Source: Pochonia chlamydosporia 170
Lineage: Eukaryota > Ascomycota > Sordariomycetes > Hypocreales > Clavicipitaceae
DNA: 64,000 bases
Direction of reading: 5' to 3'
Assembly: GCF_001653235.2 (NCBI RefSeq)
Contig: NC_035793.1
Span: 124,001-188,000 of the forward strand
In this document: piece by piece, positions 11,788 to 22,316 of the stretch
How positions within the stretch are numbered: position 1 is the stretch's first letter
Layout of the letters: each line of letters begins with the position of its first letter
Made by a program: the position numbers and the translations under genes
Notes under the pieces: model-generated
Databases searched by the model: none
Seen by the model: the letters and a program-made list of their open reading frames with translations, nothing else
Told to the model about the DNA's origin: nothing

Positions 11788-14406
11788 TCAGCTGTCACTC
11801 TTTCCAACAACCTTTTTCGTTGCCTCCCGTTCACCAAACCGCTCATAATATGCCTTCAGCCTCGCCAATCCATCAAATACTCCATCACCATACAGTTCCA
11901 CCATGGCATGCAGGACAGGCCAGGCTGCGAAATCGGCAATGCTGGTCGTTGAATTGGCTATACCTGCTGTTTCGGATGTGTTTTTCGCAAATTCATCCCA
12001 TGTAGCTAGTTCTGCCTGGAGTGTCTTGTCCAATGGTCTTGATTTATCTTGGTGTTTCCACATGTCTGCTAGCTTGAGAGCTCGTTGGAAGCGTGTGAAT
12101 CGGAGGGCGAGATCATTTTGGCTGGATTTTTCGGTTTGTCCATACACGGCGTCTAGATAGAGCATTATGGCGACGTCTCCATCCACAGCAGACTTGTTTG
12201 CGTCGTTGTCAACGAAGCGAATGGGTGCGTCTGTGGAGACGTCGCCGCCCGTTGAATGTGGTGCCATGCTGCCTTTAGCGAAGCTGATGCCATACTCGGC
12301 GAGCATTAGACCTATGCGCATATTGGCTGTAGTATCGGCAGATGCAAAAAAGCGAGGCGAGTTGCTGATGTGTAAGACGTCGAAGCCTTTGCCGTACCGT
12401 GCCTCCCAGTCAAAGATGGAGGAGTTGTTCTCCGCGCCAAAGGCCTTCAACATTTCAATGGCTTCGGCGCTCTGTCCGTTGATGACAGGTTTAGCAGTCT
12501 CGCGAGTCTTGCCGGTGGCGCCTTGGCCCCAGATAATGGTTTCGTCTTTATCCAAAAAGGTGCCGATTTGTCGAAACGTTAGAGAGATCCTGCCGCCTTT
12601 GAAGGCTAGTTCTGCGGGTGTCTTTTCTCTTTCCGCGCGCTTGTCTTGACGGATAGAGTGAAGCCATTTCATATTTGTCTTCAGACCCATTCGGCATAGA
12701 GAGTTATGAGGTAGCTGCGCGCGTTGAGCTTGGCGTTTTGTGTCTCCTGGAGGAGAAGCGTCAGAGCGAGACGGGTCCTTACCCTGTCTCTTGGTTCTGA
12801 ATACCATTGTTCGTTCTGCGCCTAGACTGACGTTGGCAATGTATGATCCCTTGACAACGTCAATGGTCTTGTCGCTGTGTTCTGAGATGTAGTCCTTTCC
12901 ATCGCGGTAGAATTGTATCAGCACGTGGTTCAGTGGGTGGCCTAGGTGTTTTTCGGTTTCCGCTTTGATGGCCCGGACAGTTGGAGAAAATGGTAGCAAT
13001 GGTGGTGATTCATCTGATGGATGTCGGTAAACTGGCATGCTTCCATCCTCTGAGACTTCGCCTTGCACGGCGACCAGGCGTGGAACCTCGCCGCCTTGGT
13101 GCAGCATTCGTTGCCATTGTACTTCGTCGCTCAACTTTTCAAAGGCATCTTTAACCAAGTCTTCTGATAGGACGTTCTCAATAATATCGGTGTCGCCTTC
13201 ACAGAGTCCCTTTTGCAGGATTTGTTCCTCATCACCATGGCCTGGCGTGGTTTGTGGTGTTGCGTTGCCCATAGTGTTCATGTGGGGTTTGGTGGTGTTA
13301 GCCTGGGTAGCTGCTAGAGTCGACTCTTGATTCTTGTCGAGATCATCTGCGACCGTTGAATGGAGGATATTATCCTTTTTCACTACAGTTTGGTGTGGTT
13401 CTGTATCACCGGAGCCAGTTACTTTTGGTTTCTTGCCATTTCCAAGTGCTTCCCGTTGTTTCGGCTGGGCATTTTGTGAGTCAGCCTTGCTGGTGGTCGA
13501 AGGTGCTGCGCCTTTCCCAGCCCCAGCAGCTGAGGTTTCAGCATCAAGATGTAGGCCCGCCATATGTTGCACAAGATCAGGGGCAGCATCTTTGATCTCG
13601 TTGCGTTTGCCGTTTTCTTCTTTCCCAACTAAAGAAACCGCCGACTTGTCCCGTTTGGAATTTCTTGCCCGAGCGGTTGTGGCTGCAGGCTTGGGCTGCA
13701 GGCTCTCCAGAAGTTCTGGTGAGGAAGCAATCTCGCAGCCTGTAAGGTCAATCAGACTCTTCACTGCTGCAAGGAGTCGCTGTTCGCTTCGATAACCGCA
13801 ACAGTCCTCAACGACGGTGATGGAAAGACCATGACCAGCTGCGTCCAAGGCGGTCGCATACACTCCCACGTTGCCCAATGACCCGCAAATGTAGACTTCC
13901 ATGACCATCTTGGCGCGTAGGAGCATCAAGAGTTGAGTACCAGCAAAACCAGAGTAATGGGACTTTGACAGAATGGTGTCTCCCTTTTCTATTGCGCTTT
14001 CCACGATTGGGCTCGGCTTTGCCCCCCATGATGATGGCTTCACACAAGTCGCTTCTGGGTAGGATAGGAAAGCTTCAGGGTCCATTGGACGCTCCGGATT
14101 TGAGGGCAATACAGGAGCAACAGTTCGCCCTCGTTTTCCTTTGTGCCTGGCGGACGGCGGAGCATCAGAAACGATAATAGACTCGTCGTCGACTAATACG
14201 GGCTTCGCAAACTGTGACTGGAGCCAAATGATATCGCCATTGCCACGAAAGGCTTTCACTAATTCAACGGCGCGGTTTATATAGCCGTCAGGGTCTGTTG
14301 AAGGAAGGCCACCATTGGGATCCAGGAAATCATTTTGGAAATCAACGAGAATCAAGGCTTTCCTAGTGGTGAGCTGAGGCAAGAGAGCTTGGTCGAACGA
14401 AAACAT
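11788..14406 (-). CDS. Three-domain fusion: isochorismatase-like + AlkB-type 2OG-Fe(II) dioxygenase + GST-like domain
   Basis: Single exon of 872 residues. Residues ~16-215 form a cysteine-hydrolase (isochorismatase) fold: VDFQNDF with Asp22, Lys148 in SKSHYSGFAGT, and the strand YICGSLGNVGVYATALDA, where the usual nucleophilic Cys is Gly181. Residues ~230-400 are low-complexity linker. Residues ~405-630 are an AlkB-like dioxygenase with the iron ligands His510 and Asp512 (EHSD) and His583, and the 2-oxoglutarate-binding RISLTFR (Arg606, Arg612); this domain looks catalytically complete and resembles ALKBH2/3-type demethylases. Residues ~650-872 resemble a glutathione S-transferase, with the C-terminal helical signature SIADFAAWPVL...YGDG...YYERF. 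A nucleic-acid or protein demethylase is likely, but the substrate is unknown. The GST-like assignment is the least certain part. Confidence 0.85.
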   Translation of the reverse strand: MFSFDQALLPQLTTRKALILVDFQNDFLDPNGGLPSTDPDGYINRAVELVKAFRGNGDIIWLQSQFAKPVLVDDESIIVSDAPPSARHKGKRGRTVAPVLPSNPERPMDPEAFLSYPEATCVKPSSWGAKPSPIVESAIEKGDTILSKSHYSGFAGTQLLMLLRAKMVMEVYICGSLGNVGVYATALDAAGHGLSITVVEDCCGYRSEQRLLAAVKSLIDLTGCEIASSPELLESLQPKPAATTARARNSKRDKSAVSLVGKEENGKRNEIKDAAPDLVQHMAGLHLDAETSAAGAGKGAAPSTTSKADSQNAQPKQREALGNGKKPKVTGSGDTEPHQTVVKKDNILHSTVADDLDKNQESTLAATQANTTKPHMNTMGNATPQTTPGHGDEEQILQKGLCEGDTDIIENVLSEDLVKDAFEKLSDEVQWQRMLHQGGEVPRLVAVQGEVSEDGSMPVYRHPSDESPPLLPFSPTVRAIKAETEKHLGHPLNHVLIQFYRDGKDYISEHSDKTIDVVKGSYIANVSLGAERTMVFRTKRQGKDPSRSDASPPGDTKRQAQRAQLPHNSLCRMGLKTNMKWLHSIRQDKRAEREKTPAELAFKGGRISLTFRQIGTFLDKDETIIWGQGATGKTRETAKPVINGQSAEAIEMLKAFGAENNSSIFDWEARYGKGFDVLHISNSPRFFASADTTANMRIGLMLAEYGISFAKGSMAPHSTGGDVSTDAPIRFVDNDANKSAVDGDVAIMLYLDAVYGQTEKSSQNDLALRFTRFQRALKLADMWKHQDKSRPLDKTLQAELATWDEFAKNTSETAGIANSTTSIADFAAWPVLHAMVELYGDGVFDGLARLKAYYERFGEREATKKVVGKSDS

Positions 14407-15965
14407 GTTGTCTGGTTGGCAGTCAACCGGTTGTCCAGTCTCTCTAATAAAAGACGGCGAGATGCCAACCCCATGTGGTTTTGATGTAATCTTATAGCGG
14501 GACGGTGTGTGGGGAATGTGTGGCTGACCGCAAGAAATAAGTGAGCTTGGGAAGATTGCAGGATAACAAACGAGACAGGATCTTGTTCTAGCTCAGCATC
14601 AGTGGTAATCGGCCAGTGAAAGCGCAAATTGGGGTTTCGTGCCAAAGCGATCTACCATTACGTAGCAACATGTCGCTTCGCTGGACACACGGAGAGTTAA
14701 TATGCGATCTGGACGGGGAAAGAATCAGGTCTGAGCGAATGCAAAAGCAAACTATAATTCTCGGTGGAAAATAATAATATGTGACAGAAACGGGGGTCAT
14801 GGGCCTGTTTGGCGGCAGGGCAAGCGGGTGGAGACCGTTAGCCACCGGCTTAGATTAGACAATGCCGTTGGAAGTGAATCTGCTTCTTGTCTTCAGGCGC
14901 AAAGTGTCGCGCCATCAATGGTGGATGAAAGCGGGCTACCGAGACATTTGCGTTGAAGCGGTTGAGGATTGGACATGGTAGGGATACCATGGTGCGTTGT
15001 TGGACGAGGCACGGAGCGCAGCAGAGTTGTGGCGGCTCCCTCGGGTTAAACAAGTGTTGATACTGACGATAATAGTGCAACGTGACTTGCGCAATTGTAA
15101 GATGTTGGGCCGAGCAGAAGCATTGAAGCTGTGTTTGGCATTATGCTTCGTCCTACGTTTATCAAATTTATCGATGAAATTGAAGACTGGCATTCCACTT
15201 CTACCGGGTAGCTGCACCGTTGGTGGCCACAAGCTTTTCTGTATTCATGGAGAAGGAGCGACAGATGCAGTGCCTTCCCGAAGTCGGCAACTTGCTCTGA
15301 TCAGCTTGGACGGCAGGAGGGTTGCATCAAAGGGTCCATGTCTGGTGTCTGGTCTGGTCCGTCTCGTCCCATTCTGTTGGTTCATATGTTCAATGCTTCA
15401 TGTTGGCTGACACGGGGAGAAGCCGCATTGACCGCTTCTGCGCCCGAGTATCCTTCATGGTTTCTTGCTCATTGTGCAGTCCGGAGGATGCTCCGAGCCG
15501 AGTGCTCATATTTCATTCAATGGCAAATACACACACTTCGTCTTAGATCGATGCACTGTGATACACCGAATCCCAGGCCGAAAGTTGATTCGTTTATTGC
15601 AGGGTAGCACATGGCTTTTATAGGACAGGTGCAAGAAGTGGTCTTGGTTTCGATGTTGGGCAACCGAAGCAGCAGGGGAGGTGCCCATATGTGGAGCACA
15701 AGCCGAACATTTGCCGACGTTATGTCTCGCCTTGTCAAGCGTCAAGCGCATGCAGCTCGCTACAGCTGTCTTCTACATATAATTTGCATCGCAAAAACGC
15801 AGTCTCGACACATCATTTCCATCACACAGTACAGAGTACTTTAGTGCCTTCCTCTTTTCGTCTCCTTTTCCACGAGAAAATACCCAATCTCCACGATTTC
15901 CGGGCCGGAAATTACCGGTAGCGGCGCGGCGACTCGCCCAAGCCTATTCAACGAGACGCTGAAAA
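14407..15965. other. 1.56-kb divergent spacer
   Basis: Shared upstream region of the minus-strand fusion gene and plus-strand TAF8. Several ORFs of 70-137 codons occur on both strands (for example 14997-15410 plus), none with recognisable motifs. No repeats or RNA genes are seen. Confidence 0.35.
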
Positions 15966-16975
15966 ATGTCCTCCAAACGCAGCCTCTCCCCGGCAGACTC
16001 TGATGGAAGCTCTAAGCGTCGCAGACTGAGTGGGCCACAGGCTGATAATACCCCGGACGATGTTCCGGCCGTCAATGTGCTTGGAATAGAGGACGATGAA
16101 TCAATGGCAACCAAGTCTCTTGCGCCTTCACATCACGCCAACGCAAGAGCTGGCATCCAACGGTCAATAGCCATGGTCCTAAAGCATGATGGTTTCGCGT
16201 CTGCTTCACCAGAAGCAATGGAGAGCTTCACGGGCCTCGTTGAGACGTGTGAGTTTATTCCCAATTTCACCAGTTGACGGACACCATTACCCCTTTGCTA
16301 ACACGCCCAGATCTCGAGTCCATAATAGAAGAGACCAAGAGACTTGCCTTATCGTCCCGTCGCGACCACCCGGTCCCTGTGGACTTTGATGCCGCATTGC
16401 GGAGGTTTAACCTCCCGATATCATCACTCAAGCCCCATTTGAAGAATCCGTTGCCTGCCGACGCCTATATACCGAGATACAAAAGCGTTCACATTGCCGA
16501 TGAAGATGCATACACGACCCTTCCGCTCCTTGGCCCCGAGCTTAGTGGTGAGCCTGATAAAAAGGCAAAGATCTATATTCCCTCAAACTTCCCCGACTTC
16601 CCGAGTCGCCACACGTATAGGTTTACGCCCCAAGAAGACACAAACGCTAGGGATTCTCAAAGGATACGAGAGGAAGCTGCAAGAACAGCGCAACAAGGCG
16701 AAGACGCACTGCGACGGCTTGTACGGGCTTCAAAGATGCGTAAACAAAAGGAGGCCAAGACGTTGGTCGAAAAAGATGTCCAAGGCAAGGAACGCTTCCG
16801 CCTGTGGGAGCTGACCATGAAACGCTTCATGGGAGCCGACAGTCGTGGTGAAAATACCGACAATGTTGAGATTGCGGACCACAGCATGATTGTCAACGGA
16901 GATGCCATGTTTGCGCGGAAGGAAATGTCAAGAATGGGCAAACGCCTAACAGTCCTATCGTCCAGAGGCAACTGA
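15966..16975 (+). CDS. TAF8: TFIID subunit TAF8
   Basis: Exons 15966-16248 and 16311-16975 (intron GTGAGT...CCCAG) encode 315 residues. After a short basic N-terminus (SSKRRRLS) comes a bromodomain-associated histone-fold region at about residues 50-120, then the TAF8 C-terminal signature with FPDFPSRHTYRFTP at about 195-210. The tail is helical, charged and Lys/Arg-rich. TAF8 pairs with TAF10 through the histone fold and helps assemble TFIID, with roles at RNA polymerase II promoters. The assignment rests on the FPSRHTY motif placed after a histone fold, the TAF8 family arrangement. Confidence 0.88.
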
Positions 16976-17705
16976 TGCCTACGCGTCAAGTGATGGATTC
17001 AACGAGAAGCCTAGGGGGGCTTGAAATGGATCTGGGCGCAGCGTTTGTGTACGACTATGGGCAAAGCGAGATATGTTTATGCTTTGAGCGCGGATGGCGC
17101 AGAAATTCTGACGTTATGATACCCCCGATAGTGGATGCTATGAATGGGTTATACAATGGACTGGGTTAGCGAAATATTGCTGGGCTTGGAGTTTGGGTGT
17201 TGCATTTGCCGGCAAGGTGAAACATAATAATATAAGAGGGGCATTGTTTCGATTGCTGCCTTGACTGGTTGAATACCAGGTGATTGCTCTTTACTTCTGA
17301 GCTCTTTTCACAGAGAAGCCTGGTATGTCACTGGAACGACTTTTGCTGTGAACATACTCCATACCTCACGAAGAGAACAAAGTGCCTAACCGCATGTAGA
17401 CTAGCGCCAATCGCTGACTGACAGCCCAGAAGGTACATCGGGAAGGTACCTGCGGGGCATCTGTGACTTTCAACTGCCCAATTGCTCGCCCGCGCCAGAC
17501 CTTGTTAGCGATGCGGCGGCCCTAATTTTCCACCCACACAAAAAAATTCCCAATTTCTGCCGAACCACTGAGACCACTTCCAGAGCCAGAGACCCAGTAC
17601 GGTTTTGCAGAAGAGCCAGCCCTCGCGAAACCCTCAGACTTCCTTTCTCCCTCCCCTCCCACTGCACATCTCGACTCTCGTTGCATCGCCCTCGTCAACG
17701 TCGCC
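16976..17705. promoter_or_regulatory. TAF8 3' end and RACK1/CPC-2 promoter
   Basis: Tandem-gene spacer. The last ~70 bases before the start codon are pyrimidine-rich (17640-17700), as in promoters of highly expressed translation genes. No ORF with recognisable content is present. Confidence 0.4.
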
Positions 17706-19304
17706 ATGGCTGAACAATTGATCCTCAAGGGCACTCTGGAGGGCCACGTACGTTTTTGTCCTTACCCGACCCCGTTTTTCATGTGCATCTCGGAATGGTC
17801 TAGCAACACAGGAAACAGCGACCTGTTCCGAGATGAAAGATGGAAATAGTTGCAAATTGCGATTTGGCAGATTGAAAGACAGAAATGCTGACTCTGTGTT
17901 GTAGAATGGCTGGGTCACCTCTTTGGCCACCTCCATGGAGAAGTACGTTGCGAATTCTGATGTCCTCGCCAACCTCGTCCCATGTCGAAGACGAAGCGTA
18001 TCTCGAATATGGGAAATAAGGGAAACAAATATATGCTAACGTTTGCCCTGTACAGCCCCAACATGCTCCTGTCGGCTTCTCGCGACAAGACCCTGATCAT
18101 CTGGAACCTCACCCGCGATGAGACCCAATACGGCTACCCCAAGCGATCCCTGACCGGCCACTCCCACATCGTCTCGGACTGTGTATGTTGCCCCCGCCTG
18201 GCAGCTCAACTACACGAGCAAGCTGGACAAGAGTATAAAATGGAACAGTTTGGCTGATTAGGTTTTTTTCGTGGAATAGGTCATCTCCTCTGATGGTGCT
18301 TACGCTCTGTCCGCTTCTTGGGACAAGACCCTGCGCCTGTGGGAGCTCGCCACCGGCACCACCACTCGACGATTCGTCGGCCACACCAACGACGTCTTGT
18401 CCGTCTCCTTCTCTGCCGACAACCGCCAGATCGTCTCTGGTTCCCGCGACCGAACCATCAAGCTGTGGAACACCCTCGGTGACTGCAAGTTCACCATCTC
18501 CGAGAAGGGCCACACCGAGTGGGTTTCGTGCGTGCGATTCAGCCCCAACCCCCAGAACCCCGTCATTGTCTCCTCCGGCTGGGACAAGCTCGTCAAGGTA
18601 CGCTTTGAGATAAACTATGTGAAACTACTCTGCTGCTCTGAACCATGACCAAGACGCTATAACCACCCTAACTCCCCATTTCACATGATGTATTGCAAAA
18701 TTTTAAAGTATTTGCTACTTCAGAGCCTTTTGGCCATGAGACAAACTAATCACCTTTGCCTGATTCAACACATACCTTTTTATTTTGGGGGAAAGATTCC
18801 ACTCAGTTATGCATTTGTGTCTTGGTCAGGGTCACCAGCACCTATCTGCAGCAGCAACTAACACGTATAACAATACAGGTCTGGGAGCTCTCCAGCTGCA
18901 AGCTGCAGACTGACCACATCGGCCACACCGGCTACATCAACACCGTCACCATCTCCCCCGACGGTTCCCTCTGCGCCTCCGGTGGCAAGGACGGCACCAC
19001 CATGCTCTGGGATCTTAACGAGTCCAAGCACCTGTACTCCCTCAACGCCAACGACGAGATCCACGCCCTCGTCTTCTCCCCCAACCGATACTGGCTCTGC
19101 GCCGCCACCGCCAGCAGCATCATCATCTTCGACCTCGAGAAGAAGTCCAAGGTCGACGAGCTCAAGCCCGAGTTCACTGCCGTCGGCAAGAAGAGCCGAG
19201 AGCCCGAGTGTGTCTCCCTGGCCTGGTCTGCCGATGGCCAGACCCTCTTTGCCGGTTACACTGACAACATTATCCGTGCTTGGGGTGTCATGTCGAGGGC
19301 ATAA
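17706..19304 (+). CDS. cpc-2: RACK1 / CPC-2 / Asc1, seven-WD40 ribosome-associated scaffold
   Basis: Five exons, 17706-17747, 17905-17942, 18056-18182, 18280-18597 and 18879-19304, encode 316 residues, the standard RACK1 length. WD40 repeats are plain, with [44 protein letters not shown] and [11 protein letters not shown] at regular spacing. The protein sits on the head of the 40S subunit near the mRNA exit channel. In Neurospora its orthologue CPC-2 is needed for cross-pathway (amino-acid starvation) control, and in yeast it is Asc1. Exons 3-5 use strongly C-ending codons, consistent with high expression. Intron 4 (18598-18878, 281 bases) is longer than the others and contains a probable U24 snoRNA, annotated separately. 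Confidence 0.97.
18678..18768 (+). ncRNA. U24: Probable C/D-box snoRNA U24 (snR24) inside RACK1 intron 4
   Basis: Within the fourth RACK1 intron I see, in order: box C ATGATGT (18685-18691), a guide-like stretch TATTTGCTACTT (18709-18720), a D'-like CAGA (18721-18724), a C'-like ATGAGAC (18736-18742), and box D CTGA (18760-18763). Spacing of C to D is about 75 bases, normal for C/D snoRNAs. In yeast, U24/snR24 lies in the intron of ASC1, the RACK1 orthologue, and from memory its guide contains the same TTTGCTA element and an ATGAGACA-like C' box. U24 directs 2'-O-methylation of 25S rRNA. I could not identify a good terminal stem, so the ends are approximate. Confidence 0.65.
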
Positions 19305-19974
19305 AAATTTTAACTTGTTCTAAACTGAATTTTTCGTTTCTTTTTTAACTCTACACCCCTCGTTGATATGTAACTAGGACTAGGGAAGAAATGAAAAAAA
19401 AGAGAAGAAGACAAGGCAAATTTTTTTAGTATTCGACACGACCAAAGAAAAAAAAGGGAAATCATGTAATGATGCGTGGGAACACTTTTGGGTGACAAGG
19501 GGGAGAAAGCGATGCGGCATGGAATCCGGGAGGTTTCTGAGGAACAAACTTCGAGTGGAAAGATGGTAGATCATGGTGGGGCGTCATATGGCTGGCTTCA
19601 TCCTCGTTTGGTCTGGTTTTCTTTTTATTTGATAGCACAGGTAAAAGGGAGATTCTTTCCAACGTCAAAGGGGAACAATTCAAAAATCAATCTACTTTAT
19701 CTGACGAGGCTTATGACGCATTGCTGGTTAGGCAGCCTCTGAAGGCAGGATGGGCATGCATGCTTTGTTCTTCCAATAAAGAACTCGACTTTAATGTTTT
19801 GATGTTTGGTGTTTTGCGCGTCGTGATGGTGACGTCTGTTGCTACTGATGTTTTGGGTGTATTTTTCAACGACCGTCTGCCTGTACATCCCACCACCCGG
19901 AGGACAACGCCATAGTATATCTATATCGCATCGAGTTGGATGCTCTGCGATTAGTGCAACATTTGTGTGCTGCA
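19305..19974. other. RACK1 3' flank
   Basis: A/T-rich region following the RACK1 stop, with several A- and T-runs (for example 19390-19460). It probably contains the 3' UTR. No gene is supported. Confidence 0.35.
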
Positions 19975-20580
19975 TTAACTCTCCGTCCAGTACTTGTGCC
20001 TGTTCTCAGATACCTTATCATATACCTGACATCCCCCAGAAATAGTGTACGCCAACTGCTTGTGATTCTCACTATCAAGAAAGTTAACCTTGAAGCCCTG
20101 CCTGCTCAGTAATAACCTCACGACAGCATCATGTCCAGTTGCCGCCTCCTCGACTAACAACGGGTCAGGGGTGTCCATACCCTTACACTTCTCATCACTT
20201 CTGTTATCTATCATGCTTTGAATGACATCTCGTACGGAACACGGCTTACGATAGGATCCACGGTCCGATGATAAATACCGGCACAAGACCTCTCCAGCAA
20301 TATCCGAGCAATCGATACTCGTCCACGCAAAAGGTCAGTAGCAATGGCGGATCACCATAGGCGCCCAGGAAGTCTATATTAGCGCCTGGATCACCTGGCA
20401 TCTTCACAAACTGATCGTACGCATGCTAGTGTACGCTCCAGGCGGTAAATGAGGCAACTGACGATTAAGTCCACTTGAGAGAGCATCCTTCCAGCATTCC
20501 TGGAGTAGCGCACACAGGGCCATAAAGACACCCAACGTCTCCGCCTTTGATCTGCACAGCTCCTTGACTTGGATGCGTAC
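19975..20580 (-). pseudogene. Degraded ankyrin-repeat-like coding relic
   Basis: Reading the minus strand, protein-like segments appear in successive frames. Bases 20580-20404 encode a helical stretch with ETLGVFMALCALLQECWKDAL, then a stop. From 20401 another frame gives DPGANIDFLGAYGDPPLLL, which looks like the start of an ankyrin unit. A third frame, open to 19975, contains EEAATGHDAVVRLLLSRQGFKVNF, a recognisable ankyrin helix pair. No single frame carries the whole thing and no clean introns join the pieces, so I read it as a decayed gene fragment. A short gene with unusual introns cannot be excluded. The same strand up to 20857 may hold more of the relic. Confidence 0.4.
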
Positions 20581-21131
20581 TCTACTCTTTTACCGCTTTG
20601 TAGTACAAAAGTATTAGTGTTTGTGGAGTCTGAAAAATACACGCCTGGAGACAAGACTGTGCGACGAATCGACGCACCCTCGTATCGAGTAGTATTTTGT
20701 GCGTAGGACCATATACCGGCAAACTAACCAATGGTAGATGAGGATCGTCTGTCGCAGATGGTATCTGACGAGTTGTCCTGATCTCGTGTCCGCGTTTTAT
20801 GCAGTCACACGAACCTCGCAGCTGAGCCACAAAATGAAACATGGTGCGGCCCAACAAGATGAAAACGAGGCAAAGGATGAATCGCGGGCAGAACGTTCTA
20901 TATTTGACTGGATTTTATTCTTCCTCTGCATATCTTTGCAGGGCACCTATCTAGCCTCCCATTTCTTGCGCTGCAAGCTTATAGTACAACTTAATTGACC
21001 CTAGGCCCTCATATCTATACATTGGACCTGCGAGTCACTTCTTCTAGAGACATTTTCAACCACCCCAGATGGTGTTCAGGAGAACACGACCTGCCGTAAA
21101 AAGAGACGGAGCTCATTCTAATTCATTTTAC
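20581..21131. other. Spacer between ankyrin-like relic and OST3
   Basis: No clear gene. A 91-codon minus-strand frame (20582-20857) has some protein-like composition and could be further relic sequence. The right end should hold the OST3 3' UTR. Confidence 0.3.
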
Positions 21132-22316
21132 TCACATGAATGGTGGCAGTGAGAAAGGGTAGCTCGAGTTCTTGATACGGAACACGCTCAGCAAGAAGCT
21201 GTAGATGAAGAACATGGCAGCTCCCCAGACCAAGACCGCAACAGACTGTGACTTGGGGCTGGTCATTCGCGGAACCTTGGTGGCAAGGGCAATGGTGCAG
21301 AAGCTCAGGACACCGTCTGCGAGGGCCTTATTAGCAGGCGTTTTAGGTCATTCGGCAGAGTCAAACTTACACAATGCAGCTACAATCTGGACTTCAAGCC
21401 CAAGCTGGTTTTGGAAACCCGAGGTGAAGTAAGTGATGCCTCCCTTTCCGTCTCCAGCAACGTAGGGGACCTTTCGAATGTGATTGAACATGTGGCCGCT
21501 GATGAAGAGAAGGATGGCGATCATGCTGCCGGCAGCCCAGAGATTTCGGCTCTGGATAATTGGCAGAATGTATGGCGAAGCCGAGACCAGTGCAGTAACG
21601 GCGCCCGCAACGAAGGTGAAGAGAGATGCCCATTTCAACCAGTTGATAGGGCGCTTGATCTCGGGGTGAGGACGGTCAGGTAGGTGCCTGGCGAGCCAGT
21701 TTCGGACCTGCTCGGCGGTAGGAGGTCTATAATCTGATGTGTCAGCCCACCCTTAAAATATAATATTCCATGGTAGTCTCGATTGGCATCGTTACTCACC
21801 CTGTAGTGAAGTCATATCGAATGGGTTCAACAGAGGCAACGGCATGAGGTCCAGTGGTAGGAGGGAACAGCATCAAGACGGGAGCTGTTTGAAGACCGAG
21901 CTGCATAACAAATACATGGTTAGCTTCTGTCAGGATCACAGCTTTCATCAAATAGTCTGCCATACCGACATGAAGGTGTCTCTGCCCTCAGTAAAGTCCA
22001 AAACTGCAAAGAATAGCCTAGATTCTTGACGCTTGTCACCTCGAGCCCAACTCTGCGCAACCAAATCCCACTCCGGCTTGAAATCCCGACACAGCTGGCA
22101 TCCAAATCGTGCATCCTGGGCAGTCAGGACAATGGCGACGGAATAGTCTCGAGGCGTGCTGGTCAATGATTTGTACGAAACATCGTTGAGATAGAGGGGT
22201 GTCGAGTGACGAGCCAGACGGTTGAACTTGACGAATCGCTCCTCGCTAGATTGCTCGGCCGCAAAGGCACTGGCGACAAGCGCACTGGCCGATGCTAGGA
22301 CAGACAGGAAACGCAT
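21132..22316 (-). CDS. ost3: Oligosaccharyltransferase subunit OST3/OST6 (TUSC3/MagT1 family)
   Basis: Exons on the minus strand are 22316-21966, 21900-21800, 21726-21371 and 21316-21132, giving 330 residues; yeast Ost3 has 350. A signal peptide covers residues 1-20. A lumenal thioredoxin-like domain follows with the CxxC redox pair at Cys73 and Cys76 (FGCQLCRDF), then four predicted transmembrane helices in the C-terminal half. LGLQTAPVLMLFP and the end of the last helix match the family. The protein forms transient mixed disulfides with substrates so that the complex can N-glycosylate sites near cysteines, in the ER membrane. I chose ATG 22316 because it is followed directly by the signal peptide; the in-frame ATG at 22466 would place 50 polar residues before it. 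Confidence 0.94.

Noticed and set aside
17748..17904. Possible C/D snoRNA in RACK1 intron 1
   Set aside because: The C-box match is poor and the only CTGA is the branch-site element near the acceptor.
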